DNA of 27,820 nt. Origin: DASPJR01 sp035628505. GTDB taxonomy: Bacteria; Planctomycetota; SZUA-567; H5-PLA8. Below the pieces are notes generated by a model. That model did no database searches. It was not told the origin of the DNA and saw nothing but the letters and a program-made list of their open reading frames with translations. Shown piece by piece: positions 1-7,294 of this stretch. Each line of letters opens with the position of its first letter. Position 1 is the first letter of the stretch. The position numbers and the translations under genes are program-made. The stretch lies in the NCBI GenBank assembly GCA_035628505.1, contig DASPJR010000185.1, positions 1-27,820 of the forward strand, written 5' to 3'.

Positions 1-1409
1 GCCAGCAGGCTGTTGCGCAGCGCCGAATGGTCTTCGCGAAGAACGCTGGCCTTATCGAGCGCCAGCGGAGCATGGCTGACCCAGACGGCGGGCGCGGGCC
101 AGCGCGGATCGATCAGGCTGTCGCTTACGGTTTCGAAAAAGCCCAGTGCGGTGAGCAGCGTGCGCAGGCGATCGGAGGTGATCTCAACGGCCGAGCGCAG
201 CGGCACGCGCGCCGACATCGCGGTGGTTTCAGGCACATGATTGAAGCCGTGCAGCCGCGCGACTTCTTCAATCAGATCGATTTCGCGTTCCAGATCGCCG
301 CGCCGCCACGAGGGAATGCTGACCGTCACATGCGAGGGCACTTCGGCGGTGATGCGGCAGCCGATCGTGGTCAGCAGCTTGCGCGCGATCTCCTGCGGAA
401 CGGCCGCGCCGAACACGCGGTTGAGCTCGCTGTAACGCAGTTCGACTGATTTCGCCGCGCGCGGCTTGGGCGACACGTCGATGATTCCCGGCGCAATCGT
501 GCCGCCGGCGACATCGACGATCAGCCGCGCGGCTCTTGCAGAAGCAAGCGCGACGTTTTCAACGTCGATGCCGCGCTCGAAACGGTAGCTCGAATCAGTG
601 CCGGCGCCATCCATCACCTTCAGCCGCCGAACGGTGCGGCGCGTGTTGGCGGGATTGAAGTACGCCGCTTCGAGCAGAATATCCGTCGTGCCAGGCGTCA
701 CTTCAGAGCCCTTGCCACCGAGCACGCCCGCGATGGCGCGCGCGTTCTGGCCGTCTGCGATGACGAGCGTCTCGTTCGTGAGCGGCGGAATCGCTCCGTA
801 GAGAGGCGTGAACGCTTCCTTGTCTTTCGCGCGGCGCACGATGATCTGCTTACCTTCGAGCGTATTGAGATCGAACGCGTGCAGCGGCTGGTTGAGCTCG
901 AAGCAGATGAAGTTCGTGACGTCGACGATGTTGTTGATCGGTTCGAGGCCGATCCATTTCAGGCGATCCTGCAGCCACTGCGGCGAGGGGCCGACTTTGA
1001 CGCCGCGGATCACGCGAGCGGTGTAGCGCGGACAGAGCTCCGGTTCTTCGATCGACACACGCGCGAGCGCTGAAGCCGGTTCGCCGTGCTCCTTCTCTTT
1101 GACATCGCTCGGCGGATTTTCAAGCTCGACCTGCAGCACCGCGGCCACTTCGCGCGCGAGACCGAGAATAGACTGACCGTCGGGGCGGTTTGAGAGTACG
1201 TCGAGCTCGAGAACAGCGTCCTCGCCAGCGCCATGCACGGCATCGCAGTTGAATCCGGCGAATGTCATCAGCCTGCCGAGCGTCTGCGCAACATCTTTGG
1301 CGGGCGCCAGGTCCCAGCGACGGCAGGCGGCGGCGAGCGCCTCCGGCAATTTGTCGCCTTTGACGGAGGAGGGGAGGTAATCCAGCAACCAGCGAATAGG
1401 GAGTTTCAT
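1..1409 (-). CDS. pheT: Phenylalanine--tRNA ligase beta subunit (partial, N-terminal 469 residues)
   Basis: The beta subunit of the cytoplasmic (alpha-beta)2 phenylalanyl-tRNA synthetase charges tRNA-Phe and edits mis-charged tyrosine through its B3/B4 domain. The frame is open from the ATG at 1409 to the window edge, so the C-terminus is missing. It begins MKLPIRWLLDYLPSS and reaches the conserved LSNRPDGQSILGLAREVAAV segment by about residues 72-91. The B3/B4-type segment follows (WIGLEPINNIVDVTNF, LNQPLHAFD), then the B5 start (RRTVRRLKV, SSYRFERGID). Canonical bacterial PheT carries an OB-fold tRNA-binding domain between the first ~45 residues and the NRPD segment. Here there is room for only about 20 residues, so that domain is absent. 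Its start lies 104 bases after the pheS stop, and a long hairpin fills the gap. The ribosome binding site is weak (GAGATAG). Identity is secure. Confidence 0.95.
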   Translation of the reverse strand, partial: MKLPIRWLLDYLPSSVKGDKLPEALAAACRRWDLAPAKDVAQTLGRLMTFAGFNCDAVHGAGEDAVLELDVLSNRPDGQSILGLAREVAAVLQVELENPPSDVKEKEHGEPASALARVSIEEPELCPRYTARVIRGVKVGPSPQWLQDRLKWIGLEPINNIVDVTNFICFELNQPLHAFDLNTLEGKQIIVRRAKDKEAFTPLYGAIPPLTNETLVIADGQNARAIAGVLGGKGSEVTPGTTDILLEAAYFNPANTRRTVRRLKVMDGAGTDSSYRFERGIDVENVALASARAARLIVDVAGGTIAPGIIDVSPKPRAAKSVELRYSELNRVFGAAVPQEIARKLLTTIGCRITAEVPSHVTVSIPSWRRGDLEREIDLIEEVARLHGFNHVPETTAMSARVPLRSAVEITSDRLRTLLTALGFFETVSDSLIDPRWPAPAVWVSHAPLALDKASVLREDHSALRNSLL

Positions 1410-1429
1410 TATCTATCTCACACGATTTT

Positions 1430-1508
1430 TTCACCACAGAGATCACAGAGCACACAGAGAAGAGCTTCTTAAGATTTCCTCTGTGCTCTCTGTGATCTCT
1501 GTGGTGAA
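1430..1508. repeat. Fold-back element, CACAGAG word, in the pheS-pheT gap
   Basis: Two 34-base arms (1430-1463 and 1475-1508) are reverse complements with about four mismatches, and the outer 21 positions pair perfectly. The loop is 11 bases. Within the left arm the word CACAGAG occurs three times, starting at 1435, 1444 and 1453, a period of nine bases. In the transcript it would make a very stable stem. No T-run follows it on the pheT side, so it is not a standard intrinsic terminator. Confidence 0.9.
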
Positions 1509-1513
1509 TAAAC

Positions 1514-2566
1514 TTAAATCTGTCTCAGGAAACGCAGGTCGTTCTCCAGGAAGCGCCGGATATCGGTAATGCCGTGGCGCCGCATCGTGAGGCGCTCGAT
1601 GCCCAAGCCGAATGCGAAACCGCTCCACACGGACGGGTCATACGCATTGTCGCCGCGCGCGCGATTGATCGCTTCGAAGACGTTCGGATCGACCATGCCG
1701 CAGCCGCCCATTTCAACCCAGCCGGTCTGCTTGCAGACATTGCAGCCGCTTCCGGCACACGCGGGACACGAACAATCGAGCTCGGCGCTGGGTTCCGTGA
1801 ACGGGAAGAAGCTCGGGCGAAAGCGCACTTTGGTGTCTTCGCCGAAGAGTCCGCCGACGAAGAGCTTCAGCGTGCCTTTCAGGTCCGCCATCGTGACGTT
1901 CTTGTCGACGTAGAGGCCTTCGATCTGGTGGAACGTGCTGTGATGCGTTGCGTCAATCAGGTCAGGGCGATAGACGCGGCCGGGCGCAACGACACGAAGC
2001 GGCGGCGTGCGCGATTCCATCATGCGCACCTGCACCGTGGATGTCTGGCTGCGCAGCAGAGCCTGCTTGTTGCCTTCGAGGAAGAACGTATCGAAGCTGT
2101 CGCGCGCCGGGTGATCGGCCGGAATATTCAGGTCGTCGAAGTTGTGTCGCTGGTCTTCAATCTCCGGGCCTTCGACGACTTCGAAGCCCAGCGCATGAAA
2201 AATTTCGACCAGGCTATCAACGGTTCGCGTGAGCGGGTGGCGCTTGCCGATGACGTGGCGCTGTTCGGGCGGCAGCGGTTCGCTGATGTCGAACTTCGGA
2301 CCGCTGGCGGCGGCGGGCTTGCCTTTGGACGCCTGCGCTTCAGCGAACGCAGCTTCGAGTTCATTCTTGATCTGGTTGGCGAGCTTGCCGGCCTGAGGTT
2401 TGATGTCCGGCGGAGCTTTGCCGACCTGGCCCATCAGATCTTTCATGCGGCCTTTGGTGCCGATGAACTTGATGCGCGCGTCTTCCAGCGCCTTGGCGTC
2501 AGCGGCCGCGGCGAATGCGGCGAGGGCTTCTTTGCGGGTATTATCCAGATCGTCGAGAAGTGACAT
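1514..2566 (-). CDS. pheS: Phenylalanine--tRNA ligase alpha subunit
   Basis: This is the catalytic alpha subunit of phenylalanyl-tRNA synthetase (350 residues, normal length for bacterial PheS). The N-terminal ~100 residues form the predicted tRNA-binding coiled coil (TRKEALAAFAAAADAKALED). The class II core follows: HPLTRTVDSLVEIFHALGF near residue 110, motif 2 (GRVYRPDLIDATHHSTFHQIEG), the FRPSFFPFTEPSAELDCSC segment, and motif 3 (GFAFGLGIERLTMRRHGI) near the C-terminus. The start at 2566 (MSLLDDLDN) is preceded by AGGGA six bases upstream; a longer reading from 2596 has no such site. It lies in an operon downstream of rplT, separated by a fold-back element, and upstream of pheT. An insert with four closely spaced cysteines (CSCPACAGSGCNVC) in the catalytic domain is also found in some other PheS proteins and may bind zinc. 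Confidence 0.97.
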   Translation of the reverse strand: MSLLDDLDNTRKEALAAFAAAADAKALEDARIKFIGTKGRMKDLMGQVGKAPPDIKPQAGKLANQIKNELEAAFAEAQASKGKPAAASGPKFDISEPLPPEQRHVIGKRHPLTRTVDSLVEIFHALGFEVVEGPEIEDQRHNFDDLNIPADHPARDSFDTFFLEGNKQALLRSQTSTVQVRMMESRTPPLRVVAPGRVYRPDLIDATHHSTFHQIEGLYVDKNVTMADLKGTLKLFVGGLFGEDTKVRFRPSFFPFTEPSAELDCSCPACAGSGCNVCKQTGWVEMGGCGMVDPNVFEAINRARGDNAYDPSVWSGFAFGLGIERLTMRRHGITDIRRFLENDLRFLRQI

Positions 2567-2600
2567 AGCCGTTCCCTGCGTGTCTGAATTGAACAACTAA

Positions 2601-2680
2601 ACGCCAAGATCGCCAAGGCGCCAAGAACGCCAAGAAAATCTCTTCACGGCGTCCTTGGCGCTCTTGGCGTCCTTGGCGGT
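2601..2680. repeat. Fold-back element, CGCCAAG word, in the rplT-pheS gap
   Basis: The left arm (2601-2635) contains CGCCAAG four times, starting at 2602, 2611, 2619 and 2628. The right arm (about 2648-2680) contains the complement CTTGGCG three times, at 2654, 2663 and 2672. The period is 8-9 bases, so the arms can pair in more than one register. The element fills most of the gap between the rplT stop and the pheS start and ends 12 bases from the rplT stop codon. Confidence 0.9.
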
Positions 2681-2691
2681 AAAAGGTGTTT

Positions 2692-3045
2692 TTACGCCAG
2701 CTTGGCTTTGGCGGTTTCGACCAGCGCTTTGAAGGCAGCTTCGTCGCGAACTGCGAGTTCAGCCAGGCTCTTGCGGTCCAGCGTCACGCCTGCCTTCTTC
2801 AGGCCGTTCATGAAGCGGGAGTAGCTCAGGCCGGCGGCTTCGGCGGCGGCGCCGATGCGAATAATCCACAGCGAGCGGAAGTTGCGCTTCTTGGTGCGGC
2901 GGTCACGGGTGGCAAAGGCTTCTGCGCGTTCGACCGTCTCGGCCGCCGTGCGGAACATTTTGCTGCGCCCCATGACAAAGCCTTTGGCGCGCTTGAAAAT
3001 TTTGCGGGTGTATTTCTTACGGGCAACGTTCGTCTTCGTGCGCAT
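2692..3045 (-). CDS. rplT: 50S ribosomal protein L20
   Basis: L20 binds 23S rRNA early in large-subunit assembly and in several bacteria represses its own operon. The 117 residues match the family length. The basic N-terminus (MRTKTNVARKKYTRKIFKRAKGF) and the C-terminal fold (RSLWIIRIGAAAEAAGLSYSRFMNGLKKAGVTLDRKSLAELA) are typical. A near-perfect AAGGAGGT ribosome binding site lies five bases before the ATG. Part of that site falls in a small palindrome (CCTTTAAGG), which could limit access. It follows rpmI after an unusually long 170-base spacer. Confidence 0.98.
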   Translation of the reverse strand: MRTKTNVARKKYTRKIFKRAKGFVMGRSKMFRTAAETVERAEAFATRDRRTKKRNFRSLWIIRIGAAAEAAGLSYSRFMNGLKKAGVTLDRKSLAELAVRDEAAFKALVETAKAKLA

Positions 3046-3139
3046 CTTAACCTCCTTAAAGGATCACTGGGGTTGAGTGGTCGTTTTGCTGAAGCAGGCA
3101 ACAACAGGCGTCGTTCAAAAAATCCTGCCAGCGGACCGG

Positions 3140-3200
3140 GCTCGTCGGGAGTGCGCGTCCCGAGCGGGCTCCATGCGTGGCGCAAGCGATCTGCTCGCGC
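3140..3200 (-). promoter_or_regulatory. Structured rpmI-rplT spacer, possible L20 control site
   Basis: The 170-base rpmI-rplT spacer contains two hairpins. One pairs 3140-3150 with 3158-3165 (GCTC and GGGA blocks, with a small bulge). The other pairs 3180-3187 with 3193-3200 (GCGCAAGC with GCTCGCGC) around a five-base loop. Such spacers are usually only tens of bases. Autogenous control by L20 is known in Escherichia coli and Bacillus, so a control site is plausible, but no specific L20-binding motif was recognised. Confidence 0.35.
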
Positions 3201-3215
3201 GACGTTTACAACAAA

Positions 3216-3413
3216 TTAGCGCAGACCGAGCAGACGACCAACGCGGCGTGCTTCGGCACCGGTCATGATCACTGCACGCTTGCCACGGCGGCGGCGGGCG
3301 CCACCCTTACCGGTCATCAGATGCCGGTGGAAGGCCTGCATGCGCTTGATCTTGCCCTTCTTGGTGACCTTGACGCGCTTGGCCAGGCCCTTATGGGTCT
3401 TGAGCTTGGGCAT
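3216..3413 (-). CDS. rpmI: 50S ribosomal protein L35
   Basis: A small basic large-subunit protein of 65 residues, the usual length. The signature MPKLKTHKGLAKRVKVTKKGKIKR and the following HRHLMTGK are diagnostic. An AAGGAC/GGGAG ribosome binding site precedes the ATG. In most bacteria infC lies directly upstream. Here the upstream DNA instead holds a promoter, a terminator-like hairpin and a divergently transcribed gene, so this gene leads the operon. Confidence 0.98.
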   Translation of the reverse strand: MPKLKTHKGLAKRVKVTKKGKIKRMQAFHRHLMTGKGGARRRRGKRAVIMTGAEARRVGRLLGLR

Positions 3414-3437
3414 GTCCTTGTACTCCCTTCACGAGCC

Positions 3438-3472
3438 AAAAAGAAAGCGGCCTGCAAACTCACAGAGGCCGC
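3438..3472 (-). terminator. Intrinsic-terminator-like hairpin in the rpmI leader (candidate attenuator)
   Basis: Read on the minus strand, GCGGCCT (3472-3466), a 12-base loop and AGGCCGC (3453-3447) form a perfect seven-pair stem followed directly by TTTCTTTTT (3446-3438). This is a textbook intrinsic terminator shape. It lies 24 bases before the rpmI ATG and within 10 bases of the transcription start predicted from the promoter at 3486-3513. No minus-strand gene lies upstream for it to terminate, so a conditional attenuator of the rpmI operon is the simplest reading. Confidence 0.65.
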
Positions 3473-3485
3473 ACGGAAGGCTAGA

Positions 3486-3513
3486 TTTATATCCAAGCCT
3501 TTGATGAATGCAA
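3486..3513 (-). promoter_or_regulatory. Sigma70-type promoter for rpmI-rplT-pheS-pheT
   Basis: On the minus strand TTGCAT (3513-3508) and TATAAA (3491-3486) are separated by 16 bases, close to the -35/-10 consensus. The predicted start near 3479 would leave a leader of about 65 bases containing the terminator-like hairpin. Judged by eye only. Confidence 0.55.
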
Positions 3514-3678
3514 CACCGATTCCGAAAAGCGTGTTCCGGACACGACTTTAACACGGCGGAACGGGGTGCACCACAGGCAACGAGGCCGCTCAATTACCTC
3601 CGAAGGCGGCGCCTCATCAGGCGTCTAATATATAGCGGGACAGGGGAGGAGGGAAGGCTCTTATTGAGGAGTGTTCCC

Positions 3679-3834
3679 ATGGATCCGCTGGAAATTACGG
3701 TTGGCGTACTCTCGTTCTTCTTCGTATGGAGCACTATTCTGTCTCTGGGAATTGCGACCGTACTGATGCTCTGCATGCTCTTCGGCCGTACTCCGTATCC
3801 GCCAGGCGTTCCTAACAAGGCGGTTTGGGGATAA
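3679..3834 (+). CDS. 51-residue single-pass membrane protein, unknown
   Basis: I do not recognise this protein. The short frame MDPLEITVGVLSFFF... has one long hydrophobic segment at about residues 9-35, a short acidic start and the C-terminal tail FGRTPYPPGVPNKAVWG. GAGGAG lies seven bases before the ATG at 3679, which favours this start over the longer open frame from 3508. It precedes a [2Fe-2S] ferredoxin in the same direction, separated by 100 bases filled by a fold-back element. A small membrane subunit or anchor is possible but not shown. Confidence 0.6.
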   Translation: MDPLEITVGVLSFFFVWSTILSLGIATVLMLCMLFGRTPYPPGVPNKAVWG

Positions 3835-3848
3835 GAGAGGCGGCTGGC

Positions 3849-3924
3849 GGTTTCTGGTTTCCGGTTTCTGGTTAGCGGCTTGACGGCTAAACAACCAGAA
3901 ACTAGAAACCACAGACGAGAAACC
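3849..3924. repeat. Fold-back element, GGTTTCT word, before the ferredoxin gene
   Basis: The left arm (3849-3876) is four consecutive seven-base units: GGTTTCT, GGTTTCC, GGTTTCT and GGTTAGC. The right arm (3886-3924) carries the complements AGAAACC and GCTAAAC with small insertions. The central GTTAGC/GCTAAAC pair closes a nine-base loop. It ends 11 bases before the ferredoxin ATG and borders its ribosome binding site. Confidence 0.85.
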
Positions 3925-3934
3925 GAGGTCCGCC

Positions 3935-4222
3935 ATGCCAAAGATCACGTTCGAAAAGCAGCGCATCCAGGTGCTGGCGCCGATGCACAGCAATCTGCGC
4001 GAGATCGCGGTTGCCAATGGCATCCCAATCTATGCCGGTCTGGCAAAGGTGGCCAACTGCCGGGGCAACGGCCGCTGCGGTACCTGCCAGGTAGAACTGC
4101 AAGGTAACGGTATCAAGCCGCGTAACGCCATCGAAGAAGCCAAGCTGAAAGACGCGCCCAATCTGCGCCTGGCCTGCCAGATCGAAGTTCTCGGCGACTT
4201 GAACGTTAAAACACAAGGCTGA
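3935..4222 (+). CDS. Plant-type [2Fe-2S] ferredoxin
   Basis: A 95-residue soluble electron carrier. Cysteines at residues 42, 48, 51 and 81 have the C-x5-C-x2-C-x29-C spacing of plant-type [2Fe-2S] ferredoxins (CRGNGRCGTC, then RLACQ). The fold begins with a beta-grasp strand pair (ITFEKQRIQVLAP). It is a stand-alone domain with no reductase attached, so its redox partner is unknown. GAGG lies six bases before the ATG. The next gene starts 28 bases after its stop, so the two are probably cotranscribed. Family assignment is firm; the physiological role is not. Confidence 0.9.
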   Translation: MPKITFEKQRIQVLAPMHSNLREIAVANGIPIYAGLAKVANCRGNGRCGTCQVELQGNGIKPRNAIEEAKLKDAPNLRLACQIEVLGDLNVKTQG

Positions 4223-4250
4223 CGCCGCGCCTGCGAAAAAAGGAAATCTC

Positions 4251-5522
4251 ATGTCAAACTACCGCCTCGCCGGGACCGTCTTGCTTGTCGCCGCCCTCTG
4301 CGGCGCAGCTCGCGCGGCGGATGACGATAAGTCTCGACTCTTCAATACATTCTACCTGGATGGCGAGCGCATCAGTTACGTCCTGGTATTACGCGAAGAC
4401 AAGACATTCGATCTCTATGGCCCGGAAGGTGGAAAAGTCAGCGGCAGCGTACGCGCCAGCAACGAACACGTCACCCTGACCTCTGGAGATGTGAAGCGTT
4501 TCTTCCACTTCGACAACCGTGACCGCGATTTGAAACTCGGCCGCCGCGAAAACGACAGACTCGTCAAAGGCAATCTGCTCGGCACCATGCCGCCCACAAC
4601 TGACAGCCGTGTCCTATTCGTTGCCGAAGAGAACTGGCGGCGCAGCGGCCGGCCTGTGCTGAATTTACGAGATGGCGGCCGTCCCGCTCCGCCTCCTCCG
4701 GGCGTTGCGCCTGTCGCCCCCGTCACGCCTGTTGCGCCGGTGACGCCCGCGGGCGAACTGCGGGACGTTGCCGGGCATTACGCGTTTGGGCGCGAAACGC
4801 TGGTAATCGCTGCTGACGGCAGTTTCACATTTACAGCAAACGACGGCGGGAAGGCCTCGGGCACGGTCCTGCGGGTCGACGATGAACTCACCCTGGTCGG
4901 CACTGGGCACCGCCGGCAGTTTTCGATCACGCCGGTCGACACGGGCCTGGTACTGAAGCGGCGCTCGACGGATACACTGAAAGCTTCTGATGCGCTCGGG
5001 CGCATGCCCCCGCAGGATCAGCAGGGCATTCTCTACAAACGCGAGGGGGGCGCGGTCGCGGTTGTACCGCCGCCAACTTCGCAGCCTATCCCCGTCACGC
5101 CGCAACCGACTCCGCCGTCGCCGCCTCCTGCCGTCACGCCAGTACCGCCGCCGGCAGTGGTAACTCCGCCAAACCCGCCGGAGCTAAGGCCTGTAGCGCA
5201 AACGCCCGTTACGGAGCTAAGACAGATTGTCGGAACGTTTGTGCATAAGCCGAATCCGTTCATTTCAGAGACGATCACGCTTGCCGAGGACGGCTCGTTC
5301 AAGTATGCGGACTCAAATGCTTCGGCAGCCTCGGGAACGGTCACGTTTGACAACGGCGTGCTGGTTCTCACGGCAAACGAAGTGATCCGTCGTTTCCGAG
5401 CATCGTTAGATGGAGGCACGCTCACGCTGAACTGCGACAAGGACGACGCTCCGCGCTTCAAGAATGATCTGGCGACGATGTCTCCAACGGTGCTGAAAAC
5501 CGCAAAATATGAGCGAAAGTGA
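4251..5522 (+). CDS. Exported protein with three related ~95-residue domains and proline-rich linkers
   Basis: Not a family I recognise. Residues 1-22 form a signal peptide ending in AARA. Three related domains follow, at about 25-130, 168-263 and 322-423. Each has a strand ending in D-x-[ST]-F (EDKTF, ADGSF, EDGSF), an SG[ST]V turn (SGSV, SGTV, SGTV), an R-rich strand (VKRFF, RRQF, IRRF), a run of charged residues, and a closing MPP or MSP (GTMPP, GRMPP, ATMSP). The linkers at 146-166 and 272-312 are rich in Pro, Val and Thr. Three internal copies suggest duplication of a small beta-rich domain used outside the cytoplasm. AGGAA precedes the start. It lies directly after the ferredoxin gene. 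Confidence 0.85.
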   Translation: MSNYRLAGTVLLVAALCGAARAADDDKSRLFNTFYLDGERISYVLVLREDKTFDLYGPEGGKVSGSVRASNEHVTLTSGDVKRFFHFDNRDRDLKLGRRENDRLVKGNLLGTMPPTTDSRVLFVAEENWRRSGRPVLNLRDGGRPAPPPPGVAPVAPVTPVAPVTPAGELRDVAGHYAFGRETLVIAADGSFTFTANDGGKASGTVLRVDDELTLVGTGHRRQFSITPVDTGLVLKRRSTDTLKASDALGRMPPQDQQGILYKREGGAVAVVPPPTSQPIPVTPQPTPPSPPPAVTPVPPPAVVTPPNPPELRPVAQTPVTELRQIVGTFVHKPNPFISETITLAEDGSFKYADSNASAASGTVTFDNGVLVLTANEVIRRFRASLDGGTLTLNCDKDDAPRFKNDLATMSPTVLKTAKYERK

Positions 5523-5623
5523 AATTCGTTTTCAAAGAGATATTCACATGGTGCATTCGCTTTAACCGGTTTTAAAGTCGTTGCTTTTAATTTGCTCTCG
5601 CTGTGCTAGAACTACTCGCGGTA

Positions 5624-7177
5624 ATGAGTAGCGAAACAGTCATCAATCTACTGGTCATCGCATTCCTGGTCCTGGCCAATGCGTTCTTCGTTGCAGCCGA
5701 GTTTGCGCTCGTGCGCGTGCGGCGCACGCGAATCCAGGAATTAGTCGCAGCGGGAAACACGACCGCTCTGGTGGTTAAAGAGGCGATCGACCAGCTGGAT
5801 GACTATATTTCCGCGACGCAAGTTGGGATCACGCTGGCCAGCCTGGCACTCGGCTGGGTGGGCGAATCGTTCCTGGCGCACAGTATTATTGAGCCCTTGC
5901 TCGTTATGGCTTTTTCGGGAAGCGTCGAAGGAGGCACCGTTTCAGCCACGGCGCACGGAATTTCTATCGGCATCGCGTTCTTCATGATCACGTACCTGCA
6001 TGTCGTCATCGGCGAACTGCTGCCCAAGAGCCTGGCGCTTCAGTTTCCCGAGAAGATGTCGCTCTACGTTGCCCGTCCCATGCGCTTCTGCAAAATTGTT
6101 TTCGCACCGCTGATCTGGTTGCTGAACGGCTCATCCAATCGCATCATGAAGATGCTCGGCGTCACGCCGGCGCATGCACACTCGCTGGCTCTTTCCGAAG
6201 AAGAGCTGCTGATGCTGCTCTCTGAAAGCAAGAAGGCCGGCGTTGTATCTGAAGACGAGCAGAAAATGCTGCAGCGCGTCTTCAAGTTCCACGACAAGAC
6301 GGTTCGCGAGATCATGATTCCGCGCCCTGATGTGATCGCACTCGACCTGCGTGCAGATGAGAACCAGATTTCAGAAGCGTTCAGGCAGGGCTATTCGCGC
6401 ATGCCCGTTTACGACGGCACGTTGAATAACGTCAAAGGCATTGTTTACGTCAAGGACCTGATCTATACGCTGCAGGATCCGAAGCTGATTAAGCTAATCG
6501 ACCTTTTGCGTGAATGTATTTTTGTTCCTGAGAGCAAGGAAGTTGCTTCGCTGTTGCGCGAATTTCAAAAAGCGCGCGTGCACATGGCCATCGTGGTCGA
6601 TGAATTCGGCGACACGGCCGGCCTGGTCACGCTCGAAGACGTTATTGAAGAGATCGTCGGCGAAATCCAGGACGAATACGACTACGAGCCTGCGCAGATC
6701 GAGCGCGGCAAAGACGGCGTGGTCATCTTCGACGGCAAGACCGATCTCGACCGCTTTAAAGAGCTCTTTCCGGGCTTCGAAATGCCCGAAGGCTCGTATG
6801 AGACGATCGCCGGGCTTGTATTCCAGCTTGCCGGCCGCGTTCCGCGCGAGTCAGACGTGCTGAAGCACGGAGGATTGTCGTTCAAGATCGTCAAGCGCGA
6901 TGGCCGCCGCCTGAGGAAAATTGCCATCAAACATGAGATGTCGATTGAGCAGGCCGCGGCGGGAAAGCCGCTGTCAGTTGATCTGGCGCAATCCAGCGCC
7001 GAAGCACTTGCGGCTGTACCCGTGCAGGAAACGCAGCCGGAAAGCTCGATCTCCGCCCGTCACGAAAGCGCCCCTGAAACAGCGCCCGCGACGGAACACA
7101 CAGAACCGCCCCCGGAAGCGCCTTTTCCGCCCACGCGCACGCCCTCTTCGCGCCCCAGCGCCTCCGCTCCGCGCTGA
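5624..7177 (+). CDS. CNNM/CorC-HlyC family membrane protein (DUF21, CBS pair, CorC_HlyC)
   Basis: A membrane protein of the CNNM/HlyC/CorC family, linked to magnesium or other ion transport and often annotated hemolysin. About residues 1-190 form the DUF21 membrane domain, with the typical start INLLVIAFLVLANAFFVAAEFALVRVRRTR. The CBS pair begins near residue 226 (VREIMIPRPDVIALD) and ends with AGLVTLEDVIEEIVGEIQDE. The CorC_HlyC domain follows (YETIAGLVFQLAGRVP). The last ~80 residues are a Pro/Ala/Glu-rich tail that looks disordered and is absent from typical members. The ATG at 5624 gives the family N-terminus; a GTG at 5603 would add seven residues, and neither has a strong ribosome binding site. 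Confidence 0.93.
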   Translation: MSSETVINLLVIAFLVLANAFFVAAEFALVRVRRTRIQELVAAGNTTALVVKEAIDQLDDYISATQVGITLASLALGWVGESFLAHSIIEPLLVMAFSGSVEGGTVSATAHGISIGIAFFMITYLHVVIGELLPKSLALQFPEKMSLYVARPMRFCKIVFAPLIWLLNGSSNRIMKMLGVTPAHAHSLALSEEELLMLLSESKKAGVVSEDEQKMLQRVFKFHDKTVREIMIPRPDVIALDLRADENQISEAFRQGYSRMPVYDGTLNNVKGIVYVKDLIYTLQDPKLIKLIDLLRECIFVPESKEVASLLREFQKARVHMAIVVDEFGDTAGLVTLEDVIEEIVGEIQDEYDYEPAQIERGKDGVVIFDGKTDLDRFKELFPGFEMPEGSYETIAGLVFQLAGRVPRESDVLKHGGLSFKIVKRDGRRLRKIAIKHEMSIEQAAAGKPLSVDLAQSSAEALAAVPVQETQPESSISARHESAPETAPATEHTEPPPEAPFPPTRTPSSRPSASAPR

Positions 7178-7294
7178 ACGTCACACGCAGTTTCATAAAC
7201 GACATCAACACAAAGGCGCGGAACTCATCGGCAATGCTGAGTCTCATTTGAGTGGCTTCGAGTTGGCTCGTTTGTCGCCGCAAAAAGGCGCAGT

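Noticed and set aside
27..449. Plus-strand open frames over the pheT region
   Set aside because: They run antisense to pheT, which translates as a clear PheT on the minus strand. They have no ribosome binding site and are shadows.
1574..2563. 329-residue plus-strand open frame opposite pheS
   Set aside because: It is antisense to pheS, with composition typical of a shadow frame in GC-rich DNA and no recognisable domain.
5540..5603. Promoter for the CNNM gene
   Set aside because: A possible TTGCTT-17-TGCTAG pair overlaps the start region and has a poor -10; the evidence is too weak to list.
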